From Desulfovibrio cuneatus DSM 11391 (GTDB lineage Bacteria; Desulfobacterota; Desulfovibrionia; Desulfovibrionales; Desulfovibrionaceae): 64,000 nt of DNA. The stretch lies in contig NZ_AUCY01000010.1 in NCBI RefSeq assembly GCF_000430005.1, positions 62,001-126,000 of the forward strand. The letters are read 5' to 3'. The notes under the pieces are model-generated. The model was not told the origin of the DNA. It did not search any database and saw only the letters and a list, made by a program, of their open reading frames with translations. The position numbers and the translations under genes were made by a program. Each line of letters opens with the position of its first letter. Positions within the stretch are counted from its first letter, which is position 1. Positions 1-6,842 of this stretch are shown in pieces.

Positions 1-297
1 CCCAGTAACATATCTTTCGTGGTCCAGGCCAAAGTTGAACACGTCCAGGGGGCTATTCCATTCGGCCTGGGGTTCGTCAATGGCGTACAGCTTGATTTTA
101 CCGCCACGGGCAATAACATAGTCATACATTTTGTTCACGTGCAGCATTTCTTCTTCGGCCTGCATACGCATCCAGTGGGCAAAGCCGCTCAGGCCCATAT
201 CTGCAAAATAAGCAGACATGGAAAGGTACAGGTAGCTGGAAAAATATTCGTGCTTGATTTGCTCGTTCAAGGCGGTTAGCATTTCAGTGTTTGCCAT
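1..297 (-). CDS. Ferritin-like protein (partial, runs off window start)
   Basis: Reading leftward from an ATG at 297 gives 99 codons with no stop before the window edge. The product starts MANTEMLTALNEQIKHEYFS and matches the non-heme ferritin fold. Glu17 (in KHEYFSS) and the EEEMLHV segment near residues 48-54 supply the ferroxidase-site glutamates and histidine. The family oxidises Fe(II) and stores iron as a 24-mer in the cytoplasm, protecting anaerobes from oxygen. The C-terminal third is missing only because of the window. The rubrerythrin gene at 1478-1972 fits the same oxygen-defence theme. Confidence 0.9.
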   Translation of the reverse strand, partial: MANTEMLTALNEQIKHEYFSSYLYLSMSAYFADMGLSGFAHWMRMQAEEEMLHVNKMYDYVIARGGKIKLYAIDEPQAEWNSPLDVFNFGLDHERYVTG

Positions 298-384
298 GAT
301 GCAATCCTTTATTAACAGATGGTTAAAGAAACTTGCCTATGCCCATTGCACACGGGCATGAACTGTTCCTCAAGTTTGTTTTAT

Positions 385-390
385 TATAAT
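385..390 (+). promoter_or_regulatory. Possible -10 element before small CxxC gene
   Basis: TATAAT lies 30 bases before the start codon at 420. No good -35 hexamer was seen at 16-18 bases upstream, so this is weak. Confidence 0.25.
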
Positions 391-419
391 CCTTTTTAAG
401 GCCCCTAGCAAGGACACGT

Positions 420-629
420 ATGTGGAAATACACACCCGCACCGCGCAGCGCGCAAACCACCATTCCCTGCTCCTGTTGCTCTACCCCGCTGGAAGCACGC
501 CGTTCCTGCCATGAAGCAACACTTTATTGCCCCAGTTGCAAACGTGCCTTCCCCGTGCAAGACTATGTAAAACACATGGATGAAGCCCTGGAAAATTTCC
601 TTGAAGCATTGCAGTGCAACAGAATTTAA
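420..629 (+). CDS. Small dual-CxxC protein
   Basis: A 69-residue protein begins at an ATG preceded by AAGGA. It carries CSCC near residue 18 and CPSC near residue 39, a spacing expected of a small zinc-ribbon or rubredoxin-like knuckle, followed by a helical tail. The arrangement resembles the dual CXXC motif small (seleno)protein family of deltaproteobacteria, in which one cysteine may be selenocysteine; here all four are cysteine. Function is unknown. It is divergent from the ferritin gene across about 120 bases. Family assignment is from memory of the pattern. Confidence 0.65.
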   Translation: MWKYTPAPRSAQTTIPCSCCSTPLEARRSCHEATLYCPSCKRAFPVQDYVKHMDEALENFLEALQCNRI

Positions 630-701
630 AGCATGGCAGCACAATGAGCCAAGATTCATGCAGCGGCCAGTACAGGCCACGTATCTTCCCAGTAACCGCG
701 C

Positions 702-1181
702 CTATTCTGTTGCAAACGTGAGCAAAATGGGCTCGCGCTTGCCGCGATATTCTTCATACACCACCCCGGCGGCGTCCAGCATTCTTCTGCCTGCCACGGT
801 GGATTCTGCGTCTTTATACTTGTTGGAAAGAAACACCACGCGCACAATGCCTGCCTGAATAATTGCCTTGCAGCATTCGTTGCAGGGGAATAACGAGGCA
901 TACAAGGTGCAGCCTTCCACTTTGCCGCTGGCGTTGAGAATGGCATTGAGCTCCGCATGCACCACATAGGCATATTTCTGATCAAGAAAATCCCCTTCAG
1001 TTTCCCAAGGGAATTGGGCATCGTCGCATCCATTGGGGAAGCCGTTGTACCCAATGCCAATAATGCGCTTATTGGCATTGACAATACAGGCCCCCACCTT
1101 TGTTCTGCGGTCTTTGCTTCTGAATGCGGAAAGCTGGGCAATGCCCATGAAGTATTCGTCCCAGGAAATGACAGCGTTCAT
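702..1181 (-). CDS. dCMP/deoxycytidylate deaminase family protein
   Basis: 159 residues from the ATG at 1181, chosen over a longer upstream start because AAGAAGGTGG sits just before it. The zinc site of the cytidine deaminase fold is complete: HAELNAIL (His ligand and catalytic Glu) followed by PCNECC. Enzymes of this ComEB/dCMP deaminase group convert dCMP to dUMP for thymidylate synthesis in the cytoplasm. Its length is normal for the family. It stands alone: the 3' neighbour (420-629) is convergent and the rubrerythrin gene upstream is separated by about 300 bases. Confidence 0.88.
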   Translation of the reverse strand: MNAVISWDEYFMGIAQLSAFRSKDRRTKVGACIVNANKRIIGIGYNGFPNGCDDAQFPWETEGDFLDQKYAYVVHAELNAILNASGKVEGCTLYASLFPCNECCKAIIQAGIVRVVFLSNKYKDAESTVAGRRMLDAAGVVYEEYRGKREPILLTFATE

Positions 1182-1389
1182 ATGCCACCTTCTTGCAATA
1201 AATAAAAAACGTTCCCAACACAGCACATTCCTTGGAAAAAGGACTGCTGCGCCGCAGGAAGTGCACATGACTAATCGCTACAACAGGCAACAAAGGGCTG
1301 CGCATGTGCTCAATCAAATTTGCACTAGTTTTTCTTTTTTACGCTGTGGGCACTGGGGAGTCAAGAAGGGAACCACCGCACATGCAGCA

Positions 1390-1461
1390 TGGCACCCCAC
1401 AACAGGTCGTGTTGCAAGGTGCCATAAGCTTGCGCAAGTGCCCTTACCTTAAAGGTAAGGG
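1390..1461. other. Two stem-loops downstream of rubrerythrin gene
   Basis: TGGCACC at 1390-1396 pairs with GGTGCCA at 1418-1424. CCCTTACC at 1441-1448 pairs with GGTAAGGG at 1454-1461. Neither has a clear T-tract on either strand, so they may stabilise or end the rubrerythrin transcript without being classic intrinsic terminators. The remaining bases between 1182 and 1477 show no gene. Confidence 0.4.
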
Positions 1462-1477
1462 AGTTGCACGGTAGGTA

Positions 1478-1972
1478 TTAATCTACCTTGTAAAAAGCAG
1501 TAACGGCAGCTTTGCAAATGGGGCACTTGTCTGTGGCTGGGCCTTCATGAATAAACCCGCACACGCTGCAAATGTAGTAATCTACAGCAGCGGTGTTACC
1601 GTTGGCGTCCAGAGCTTTCTGGTACAGGCCAGCGTGGCAGGCTTCTGCTTCGCCCACGTCACCAAAGTGCTTTTTCAGGGCGTTGTTGCCTTCAGCTTCA
1701 GCATCCGCCACCATTTCAGGGTACATCTTGGTAAACTCAAAGGTTTCACCAGAAAGTGCGTCTTTCAGGTTCTCAAGGGTAGTACCAATTTTGCCAGCCT
1801 TACGCAGGTGGGCAAGGGCGTGCAGGGTTTCTGCTTCAGCAGTGGCGCGGAACAGTTTGGCAACCTGGGGCAGACCTTCTTTTTCAGCCTGCTTGGCATA
1901 TGCCAGGTATTTACGGTTTGCTTGAGATTCACCAGCAAATGCAGCCATGAGATTTTCTTGAGTCTTAGACAT
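1478..1972 (-). CDS. rbr: Rubrerythrin
   Basis: 164 residues. The N-terminal four-helix diiron domain carries GESQANRKY (Glu ligand near residue 15), EAETLHALAH near residue 46 and, in the second half, a GEAEACHAG motif. A C-terminal rubredoxin domain follows with CSVCGF and CPICKA, which bind one Fe(Cys)4. Rubrerythrins reduce hydrogen peroxide in the cytoplasm of anaerobes using rubredoxin or NAD(P)H-linked electrons. The length is slightly short of the classical 190 residues and fits the compact rubrerythrin type. AAGGAG lies just upstream of the start. Confidence 0.95.
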   Translation of the reverse strand: MSKTQENLMAAFAGESQANRKYLAYAKQAEKEGLPQVAKLFRATAEAETLHALAHLRKAGKIGTTLENLKDALSGETFEFTKMYPEMVADAEAEGNNALKKHFGDVGEAEACHAGLYQKALDANGNTAAVDYYICSVCGFIHEGPATDKCPICKAAVTAFYKVD

Positions 1973-2015
1973 ATTTGTTCTCCTTGAAAGTAATTAGTTC
2001 GTTATTGTGGCAGTT

Positions 2016-2041
2016 CTTATTAGGAACAACTACTAAATAAG
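2016..2041. promoter_or_regulatory. AT-rich inverted repeat upstream of rubrerythrin
   Basis: CTTATTAG at 2016-2023 faces CTAAATAAG at 2033-2041, a near-palindrome about 45 bases upstream of the rubrerythrin start. This is where a peroxide- or iron-responsive repressor such as PerR could bind. It is a pattern only; no match to an exact PerR consensus is claimed. Confidence 0.3.
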
Positions 2042-2110
2042 GAAAAAATTGCTGGAAGTAAAGTCTTTTTTTTAGTTTTACTTGTATTTCTATAAAATTC
2101 CCTGAAAAGA

Positions 2111-2136
2111 GTAGGTTACAGGCACAGTTACCCTAC
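2111..2136 (-). terminator. Possible intrinsic terminator at radA end
   Basis: On the minus strand GTAGGGTAAC pairs imperfectly with GTAACCTAC and is followed by TCTTTTC. The stem overlaps the radA stop codon. Confidence 0.35.
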
Positions 2137-3573
2137 CCTATTTCCACTGTTGCTGTTGTTCCCGGTGCTGCCGTTGTTCCCGGCAGGGGCAGCGCCACCA
2201 GTGGGCCTGCCAGCAGGCGCTACAGGCTTTTTGCGTGGGGGGAAAAGGTTGCGCTGCATTTCCACCAGGGTGGAACAGCCAGGAAAGCTTCCCCCCACCG
2301 GGCACAGCACCGGGGTGTAACCAAGGCGGGAAGCCTGGGCTTCTCGAATCGTTTGCCCCAACACGGGGCGAATTTGCCCGTTCAGGTCTACCTCGCCCCA
2401 CAGCACGGCCCGCTCCGGCAAGGGCAGGTCGTAAAAAGAAGAAAGCACTGCCGCCACAAGGCCAAGGTCCATGGCCGGGTCTTGCAACTTCATGCCGCCC
2501 CCTACCTTGGCATAAATATCAACCTGCCCAAAGGAAAGGTTCAGGCGTTTTTCCAGCACGGCAAGCAACAGGTGCAGCCTGTTCACATCAAACCCCAGGG
2601 CAGTACGCCGGGGAATGCTCAGGTAGCTGCGGGTTACCAGGGCCTGCACTTCCACCGCCAGGGGGCGCTGTCCGTCCACAGCCATAACCACCGCTGTACC
2701 GGAAAGTGTGGCGTCCCGCGCGCCCAAAAAATAGGTAGAAGGGTCTTCCACCAGTTCCATGCCCTTTTCTGCCATTTGGAAAATAAGCAGTTCCTGGTTT
2801 GGCCCAAAGCGGTTTTTCAAAACACGCAACAGCCGGAACACCTGCTGCCTGTCCCCCTCCAGGCTGATAACGGTATCAACCATGTGCTCCAGCAACCGTG
2901 GGCCAGCCAGGGTGCCTTCTTTGGTAACGTGCCCCACAAGCACCACAGCGGTGCCCACTTTTTTGCAACGCTCCACCACTTCCGTTGCTACGGCCCGCAC
3001 CTGGCTTACGTTGCCAGGCAACCCTTCTGCCCGCAGCGAAGACACAGTTTGCACAGAATCCAGAATAAGCAGGGCTGGCGGGTGGGCGCTTTCCAGCTCT
3101 GTAAAAATATCTTCCACCTGCGAAGTGGCAAGAGCCAGCAGGTTGTCGTGCAGCACCCCAAGGCGCTCTGCCCTGTTTTTGATTTGCGTTAGGGATTCTT
3201 CCCCGGAAAGATACACCACCTTACGGCCGGAAGCGGCCACTGCCCCGGCGGTTTGCAGCAGCAGGGTAGACTTGCCAATACCAGGCTCCCCTCCCAAAAG
3301 CAGGGCTGCCCCCGGCAAAAGCCCCTGCCCAAGTACCCTGTCCAGCGCTTCCAACCCGGTGCTGAACACCGCGCCCCCTGTTTCCGGGGCCTCGGCCAGC
3401 GGGGCAATTTGCTCTGCCCTGCCACTGGCGGGCATGGCCCTGCCGGGGGTGGCCACACTCACCTGCATGGCCTGCAATGAGTTCCAGGCAGAACAGGTGG
3501 GGCATTGCCCCTTCCACTGGCTGGTACGGCTCTGGCACTCTGAACACACATAAATTTCACGCATTTTTGCCAT
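2128..3573 (-). CDS. radA: DNA repair protein RadA
   Basis: 481 residues from the ATG at 3573 (MAKMREIYVC), which has AGGAAA upstream. Domains in order: an N-terminal C4 zinc finger (CSECQ...CPTC), a RecA-like ATPase core with Walker A GGEPGIGKSTLL near residue 100 and the RadA KNRFG motif, and a C-terminal Lon-like domain. RadA is a hexameric branch-migration helicase acting in recombinational repair. The last 25-30 residues form a glycine/asparagine-rich tail beyond the usual end of about 450 residues, probably disordered. The gene upstream is a zinc-ribbon membrane protein in the same direction. Confidence 0.95.
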   Translation of the reverse strand: MAKMREIYVCSECQSRTSQWKGQCPTCSAWNSLQAMQVSVATPGRAMPASGRAEQIAPLAEAPETGGAVFSTGLEALDRVLGQGLLPGAALLLGGEPGIGKSTLLLQTAGAVAASGRKVVYLSGEESLTQIKNRAERLGVLHDNLLALATSQVEDIFTELESAHPPALLILDSVQTVSSLRAEGLPGNVSQVRAVATEVVERCKKVGTAVVLVGHVTKEGTLAGPRLLEHMVDTVISLEGDRQQVFRLLRVLKNRFGPNQELLIFQMAEKGMELVEDPSTYFLGARDATLSGTAVVMAVDGQRPLAVEVQALVTRSYLSIPRRTALGFDVNRLHLLLAVLEKRLNLSFGQVDIYAKVGGGMKLQDPAMDLGLVAAVLSSFYDLPLPERAVLWGEVDLNGQIRPVLGQTIREAQASRLGYTPVLCPVGGSFPGCSTLVEMQRNLFPPRKKPVAPAGRPTGGAAPAGNNGSTGNNSNSGNRVG

Positions 3574-3681
3574 ATTGTTTCCTGCCTTCACCCTGGGGGC
3601 CAGGGGAGGCTATCGTAATTATAAGCACCTGAAAAAGGAAAAATGGGCTGTACGGTCAATGGCCCAGCACACTCCCCCATT

Positions 3682-3704
3682 AAAAATGGCCCCATGCGGG
3701 GCCA
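3682..3704 (-). terminator. Intrinsic terminator
   Basis: On the minus strand TGGCCCC and GGGGCCA form a tight hairpin followed by TTTTT, 25 bases after the stop of the zinc-ribbon protein gene. Confidence 0.7.
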
Positions 3705-3728
3705 CTTTGTGCGCGTACCATGCGCCCC

Positions 3729-4583
3729 TTATTGCCCTTGGGCCGGGGGAATTTCCGCTCGAATGGGGCGCACTTCATAGCTATATAAATCTTCCGGCAC
3801 CCCGCTGAATACCACCAGAAAAGGCACCTGCCCACCGGGAAGGATATTGACATTTTTGCTCAATATGTCCACGGGGTTGTTCAAGGCTTTGCCCAGTTCA
3901 TCCAGGCTGAGCACCTGAAGCTGGGTAAGCATAAGGGAAACCCCTGCCGCCTGCTTGGCCCGGCCAAGCACCTTGCCAGCCTTATCCAGCAAAAGCGCTT
4001 CCACCTCAATAAATTCGCGCGGGCTGTCGTAATCATTTCTGGCGTACCCTTCAATAACCACAAGGGGGCCAATGCGTTTATTTTCCACCACTGTTTGGCG
4101 CACATTAACCAAGGTAATGGAACTTACCTGCGCGTCTTGCTCTTTGCGGTCTTTGGCTTCCTGTTCCCGCGCTTCACGCCGGGCCTTTACGGTATCAATG
4201 GCTTTCTTTTCCGTGTAGGCGTCTTTCAGCAGTAATCCACCAAAAGCAAGCCCTGCAATGCAGGCAAGCGCTACACAGCCAAGCACAATGTATTTTAACC
4301 AGCTTTTTTTTGCTTTCTTGGGGGCAGCCTGGCCTGCCGGGCCAGGGCCCATGGCAAAATCAGCATCATTTGGGGCAGCCCCACCCCCCCCGGAAAATGC
4401 AAGAGATCCAGCAGGCGTTGGGCCAGAACCCCCAACAGGGCCAGCAGAAGCGCCGGGCAAGGCTGGCATGGCAAACACATGACGGCATTGAGAGCAGCGG
4501 GCCTTGCGCCCGGGCCGGTAGGCTTCATCAGCCACCGAAAACGAGGCAGTGCAATGAGGGCAGGTAATAATCATTCGTTTCAT
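3729..4583 (-). CDS. Zinc-ribbon, single-pass membrane protein (DUF3426-like)
   Basis: 284 residues. The N-terminus is an MJ0042-type zinc ribbon, CPHC then CSQC, near residues 8-34. A proline/glycine-rich linker leads to one hydrophobic segment at about residues 95-117, a charged coiled-coil stretch (REAREQEAKDRKEQD) and a beta-rich domain of the DUF3426 type to the end. It is probably anchored in the inner membrane with the zinc ribbon in the cytoplasm; no reaction is known. The start is ambiguous: the ATG at 4583 and one at 4574 (MIITCPHC) are both plausible behind AAGG. Confidence 0.75.
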   Translation of the reverse strand: MKRMIITCPHCTASFSVADEAYRPGRKARCSQCRHVFAMPALPGASAGPVGGSGPTPAGSLAFSGGGGAAPNDADFAMGPGPAGQAAPKKAKKSWLKYIVLGCVALACIAGLAFGGLLLKDAYTEKKAIDTVKARREAREQEAKDRKEQDAQVSSITLVNVRQTVVENKRIGPLVVIEGYARNDYDSPREFIEVEALLLDKAGKVLGRAKQAAGVSLMLTQLQVLSLDELGKALNNPVDILSKNVNILPGGQVPFLVVFSGVPEDLYSYEVRPIRAEIPPAQGQ

Positions 4584-4606
4584 TCACCTTTCAAACGCTG
4601 AAAGTA

Positions 4607-5131
4607 TCACAATTCGGCCACATAAATAGCAGGAAGTTCACGGTAGCGTTCCGCATAGTCCAACCCGTACCCCACAATGAATCCTTCTTGCACGTAAAAG
4701 CCTGCATAGTCAACCTGCACGGCAACCTCACGGCGTTCGTGCTTGTCTACCAGGGCAGCCACTTTAAGCGAGGCAGCCCCGCGTGCAGCCATTTGTGCAA
4801 TAAGAAATTGCATGGTCTGGCCTGAATCTACCACATCTTCAACCAAAAGTACGTGTTTGTCTTGCAGGGAAATTTCCACATCCTTGGTGAAGCTGATGGT
4901 TTTTGTACTGCTGGTACCCATACCATAGCTGGCAACCCGTACAAAATCCACCTCAGGTGAAACGGTCACATGCTTCACAAGGTCGGAAAAAAACATGAAG
5001 GCCCCTTTCAGCACACAAATCATTACCAGGGGCTTGTCCTGATAATCACTGTTAATTTGTGCGGCCAAAAAGCGCACCCGCTGGTCAATTTCTTCTGCAC
5101 TATACTGAACGGAAAGGGATTTTACTTGCAT
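4607..5131 (-). CDS. hpt: Hypoxanthine phosphoribosyltransferase
   Basis: 174 residues from the ATG at 5131, preferred because GGAG lies six bases before it, whereas the ATG at 5143 overlaps that site. The type-I PRTase PRPP loop is visible as LLVEDVVDSGQTM near residue 95, with the PPi loop LKGAFMF earlier and the purine-binding VGYGLDYAERYR near the C-terminus. It salvages hypoxanthine or guanine to IMP or GMP using PRPP, in the cytoplasm. A same-direction acetyltransferase gene lies about 110 bases upstream. Confidence 0.93.
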   Translation of the reverse strand: MQVKSLSVQYSAEEIDQRVRFLAAQINSDYQDKPLVMICVLKGAFMFFSDLVKHVTVSPEVDFVRVASYGMGTSSTKTISFTKDVEISLQDKHVLLVEDVVDSGQTMQFLIAQMAARGAASLKVAALVDKHERREVAVQVDYAGFYVQEGFIVGYGLDYAERYRELPAIYVAEL

Positions 5132-5240
5132 TGTTCGCTCCAAACGCTTGCGGCGGGCGCTGCCACGCAGGCCGCCATTGCGGGCTTCTTGTCTTTCATA
5201 TCGGCAAACAATTTGTTTGCAGTACCTTTACAGAGGGAAT

Positions 5241-5702
5241 TTATAAAGTTCGCTGCATGGCAATTTCATCGCAGTCCGGAAATTTCACGCAGTGAATGCA
5301 GTCGGCCCAAATTTTTTGAGGCAGCGTGTCTTTGCCCACCACATCAAACCCCATGCACCGGAAAAACGCTTCCTGGTAAGTAAGGGCAAATACTTTAATA
5401 ATGCCCAGGCCGCGGGCTTCTTCAATGCACGCTTCCACCAGCTTTCGGCCTAAGCCTCGGCCCCTGGCTTCTGCCACAACGTAGAGGGAGCGAACTTCTG
5501 CCAAATCCTCCCATATAATTGAAAGGGAAGAACAGCCAAGAAAAGTGCCGTCTTCTTCTTCCAGCACCACAAATTCCCGGCTGTGGTTATACAACTGGGA
5601 AAGGGAACGGGGTAAAATAACTCCCTGCCCTGCCCCTTCCAGCAAAGCGGCGTGAATATTCTTCACATCCTTTACAGTGGCATTGCGTAGTAACGCAGAC
5701 AT
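5241..5702 (-). CDS. GNAT acetyltransferase, probable N-acetylglutamate synthase
   Basis: 153 residues from the ATG at 5702 with AAAGGA upstream. A single GNAT domain shows the acetyl-CoA loop GRGLGRKL near residue 85. The line LAEVRSLYVV, the FALTYQEAFF and GFDVVGK segments, and the C-terminal DCIHCVKFPDCDE resemble the acetyltransferase domain of ArgA rather than generic GNATs. I therefore infer acetylation of glutamate in arginine synthesis. A different amino-group substrate cannot be excluded. Acts in the cytoplasm. Confidence 0.78.
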   Translation of the reverse strand: MSALLRNATVKDVKNIHAALLEGAGQGVILPRSLSQLYNHSREFVVLEEEDGTFLGCSSLSIIWEDLAEVRSLYVVAEARGRGLGRKLVEACIEEARGLGIIKVFALTYQEAFFRCMGFDVVGKDTLPQKIWADCIHCVKFPDCDEIAMQRTL

Positions 5703-5740
5703 AACAATCCTTTTGTATACAAAACACAGGCAGAGCACCT

Positions 5741-5786
5741 GAAAAAAGCGAAGCAACGAAGCCAAACGGAATAAATCAGCGTTTCC
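5741..5786 (-). repeat. Hairpin-element family, single left end
   Basis: On the minus strand this reads GGAAACGCTGATTTATTCCG, then TTTGGC and CGTTGCTTC. It is nearly the same as the copy at 50987-51031. It lies between tlpA-like and acetyltransferase genes, in the same direction as both, about 90 bases after the upstream gene's stop. Confidence 0.75.
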
Positions 5787-5801
5787 CCAACAAAAGCAGC
5801 A

Positions 5802-5835
5802 AACCCGGAGCATATACCATAAAATGCTCCGGGTT
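5802..5835 (-). terminator. Strong stem-loop, probable terminator
   Basis: AACCCGGAGCAT at 5802-5813 pairs perfectly with ATGCTCCGGGTT at 5824-5835 across a 10-base loop. On the minus strand it is followed by TTTGCTGCTTTTG. It lies 45 bases after the stop of the thioredoxin-like gene. Confidence 0.55.
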
Positions 5836-5880
5836 GCCAGCAGGCACTTATGTGCCACCGTGGTCAAAAAAGCCTATGGC

Positions 5881-6396
5881 TTACTTGCCTGCTTTCAGTT
5901 TGGTAATAATTTCTTCCACTTCTTCCTGGGAAGCAAATCCTTTGTGCTTCAAAGCAAGCTTGCCTTTTGTGTCGTACACAAAAAGCTGTGGTACAGCGGT
6001 TATACCCACTTCACGCACAAATCCTTCTGCAGCAATAAACACCGGAAAGTTGAAAGACATTTCTGCCATAAAGGCCTGAAGTGCCTTGGAAAACTTGGGT
6101 TCCCCCGGCTTGCCTGCTTCTGTGGCTTCATCAACAGAAACCCCAAGAATGACAACCTCTTCCGGGGAAAACTTTTTCCGTATGGCAATAAGGCCGGGCA
6201 CTTCTTCCCGGCAGGGAGGGCACCAGGAGGCGAAAATATTCACCACAACCACTTTACCCTTGGATTCACTGATTTTTTTCACCAGCCCCTGGGCTGTCAT
6301 TTCCGTCACAGCAGGGGCTGCAACGGCTATGGATACACCCGCAAGAACAAAGGCACACAAAAGAGCCGGCAACACCAGCTTACGAACAGAAAACAT
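5881..6396 (-). CDS. Secreted TlpA/ResA-like thiol-disulfide oxidoreductase
   Basis: 171 residues from the ATG at 6396, chosen because GGAGG precedes it; a longer reading frame upstream lacks a site. A signal peptide covers about residues 1-26 (ending VSIAVA-APA). The thioredoxin fold follows, with the active site WCPPC near residue 61 and the cis-proline in ITAVPQLFVYD. Such proteins reduce or exchange disulfides in the periplasm, for example during cytochrome c maturation. No cytochrome or ccm genes are adjacent, so the partner is unknown. Confidence 0.88.
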   Translation of the reverse strand: MFSVRKLVLPALLCAFVLAGVSIAVAAPAVTEMTAQGLVKKISESKGKVVVVNIFASWCPPCREEVPGLIAIRKKFSPEEVVILGVSVDEATEAGKPGEPKFSKALQAFMAEMSFNFPVFIAAEGFVREVGITAVPQLFVYDTKGKLALKHKGFASQEEVEEIITKLKAGK

Positions 6397-6425
6397 ACAC
6401 CCCTCCTGCAATAAGCATTTTTTAT

Positions 6426-6598
6426 GGAAACGCTGAGTTATCAGTTGTTCCTTGTAGAAAGTTGAGTAATTCATGCACAAAAACTGCCCCAGCAAAGAAA
6501 TGGCATTTTTCTTGTTTGGAAACCGTGCGGTACCTGTGTACCCCAAGCAGACCAAGCCCAAGGGGGAAGTGCGCCAAACGTGAATTAAAGAGATTCTC
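6426..6598. repeat. Degenerate hairpin-element copy
   Basis: One end reads GGAAACGCTGAGTTATCAG; the other (6571-6588) reads GCGCCAAACGTGAATTAA, close to the reverse complement of the family left end. The interior does not pair well. It sits in the 446-base gap between the thioredoxin-like gene and metH. Apart from this and the next copy, that gap shows no gene. Confidence 0.4.
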
Positions 6599-6761
6599 TT
6601 GCATTCAAGCCAGTTGCCCTACTATTGAGGCAAGATTCATGCCTAAGGTAAATTACCTTACACAGTTTCCATAAAAAAATCCACCCTGCGTCATGGCAAT
6701 TACTGACCACAAAATAGCCGTCATTTAGGCAGCCTTAACAAAATCACGGCGCGGGCTCATT

Positions 6762-6842
6762 GGAAACGCTCATGTTTTCGTATGCCAAGCCATAAGCTTT
6801 TTATGAAACGAGTGCTGCCAAACAGAATACCGCAGCGTTTCC
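6762..6842 (-). repeat. Complete short hairpin element at metH stop codon
   Basis: An 81-base copy with both ends. On the minus strand it starts GGAAACGCTG immediately after the TGA stop of metH, continues with CTGTTTGGCAGC, and closes with AAAAAGCTT, CTTGGCATACGAAAAC and GAGCGTTTCC. It lacks the internal insert of the 204-base copy at 48877-49080. Confidence 0.8.

Noticed and set aside
2353-3192. 279-codon open frame opposite radA
   Set aside because: Its composition (many His, Gln, Pro) is typical of a shadow of a GC-rich gene.
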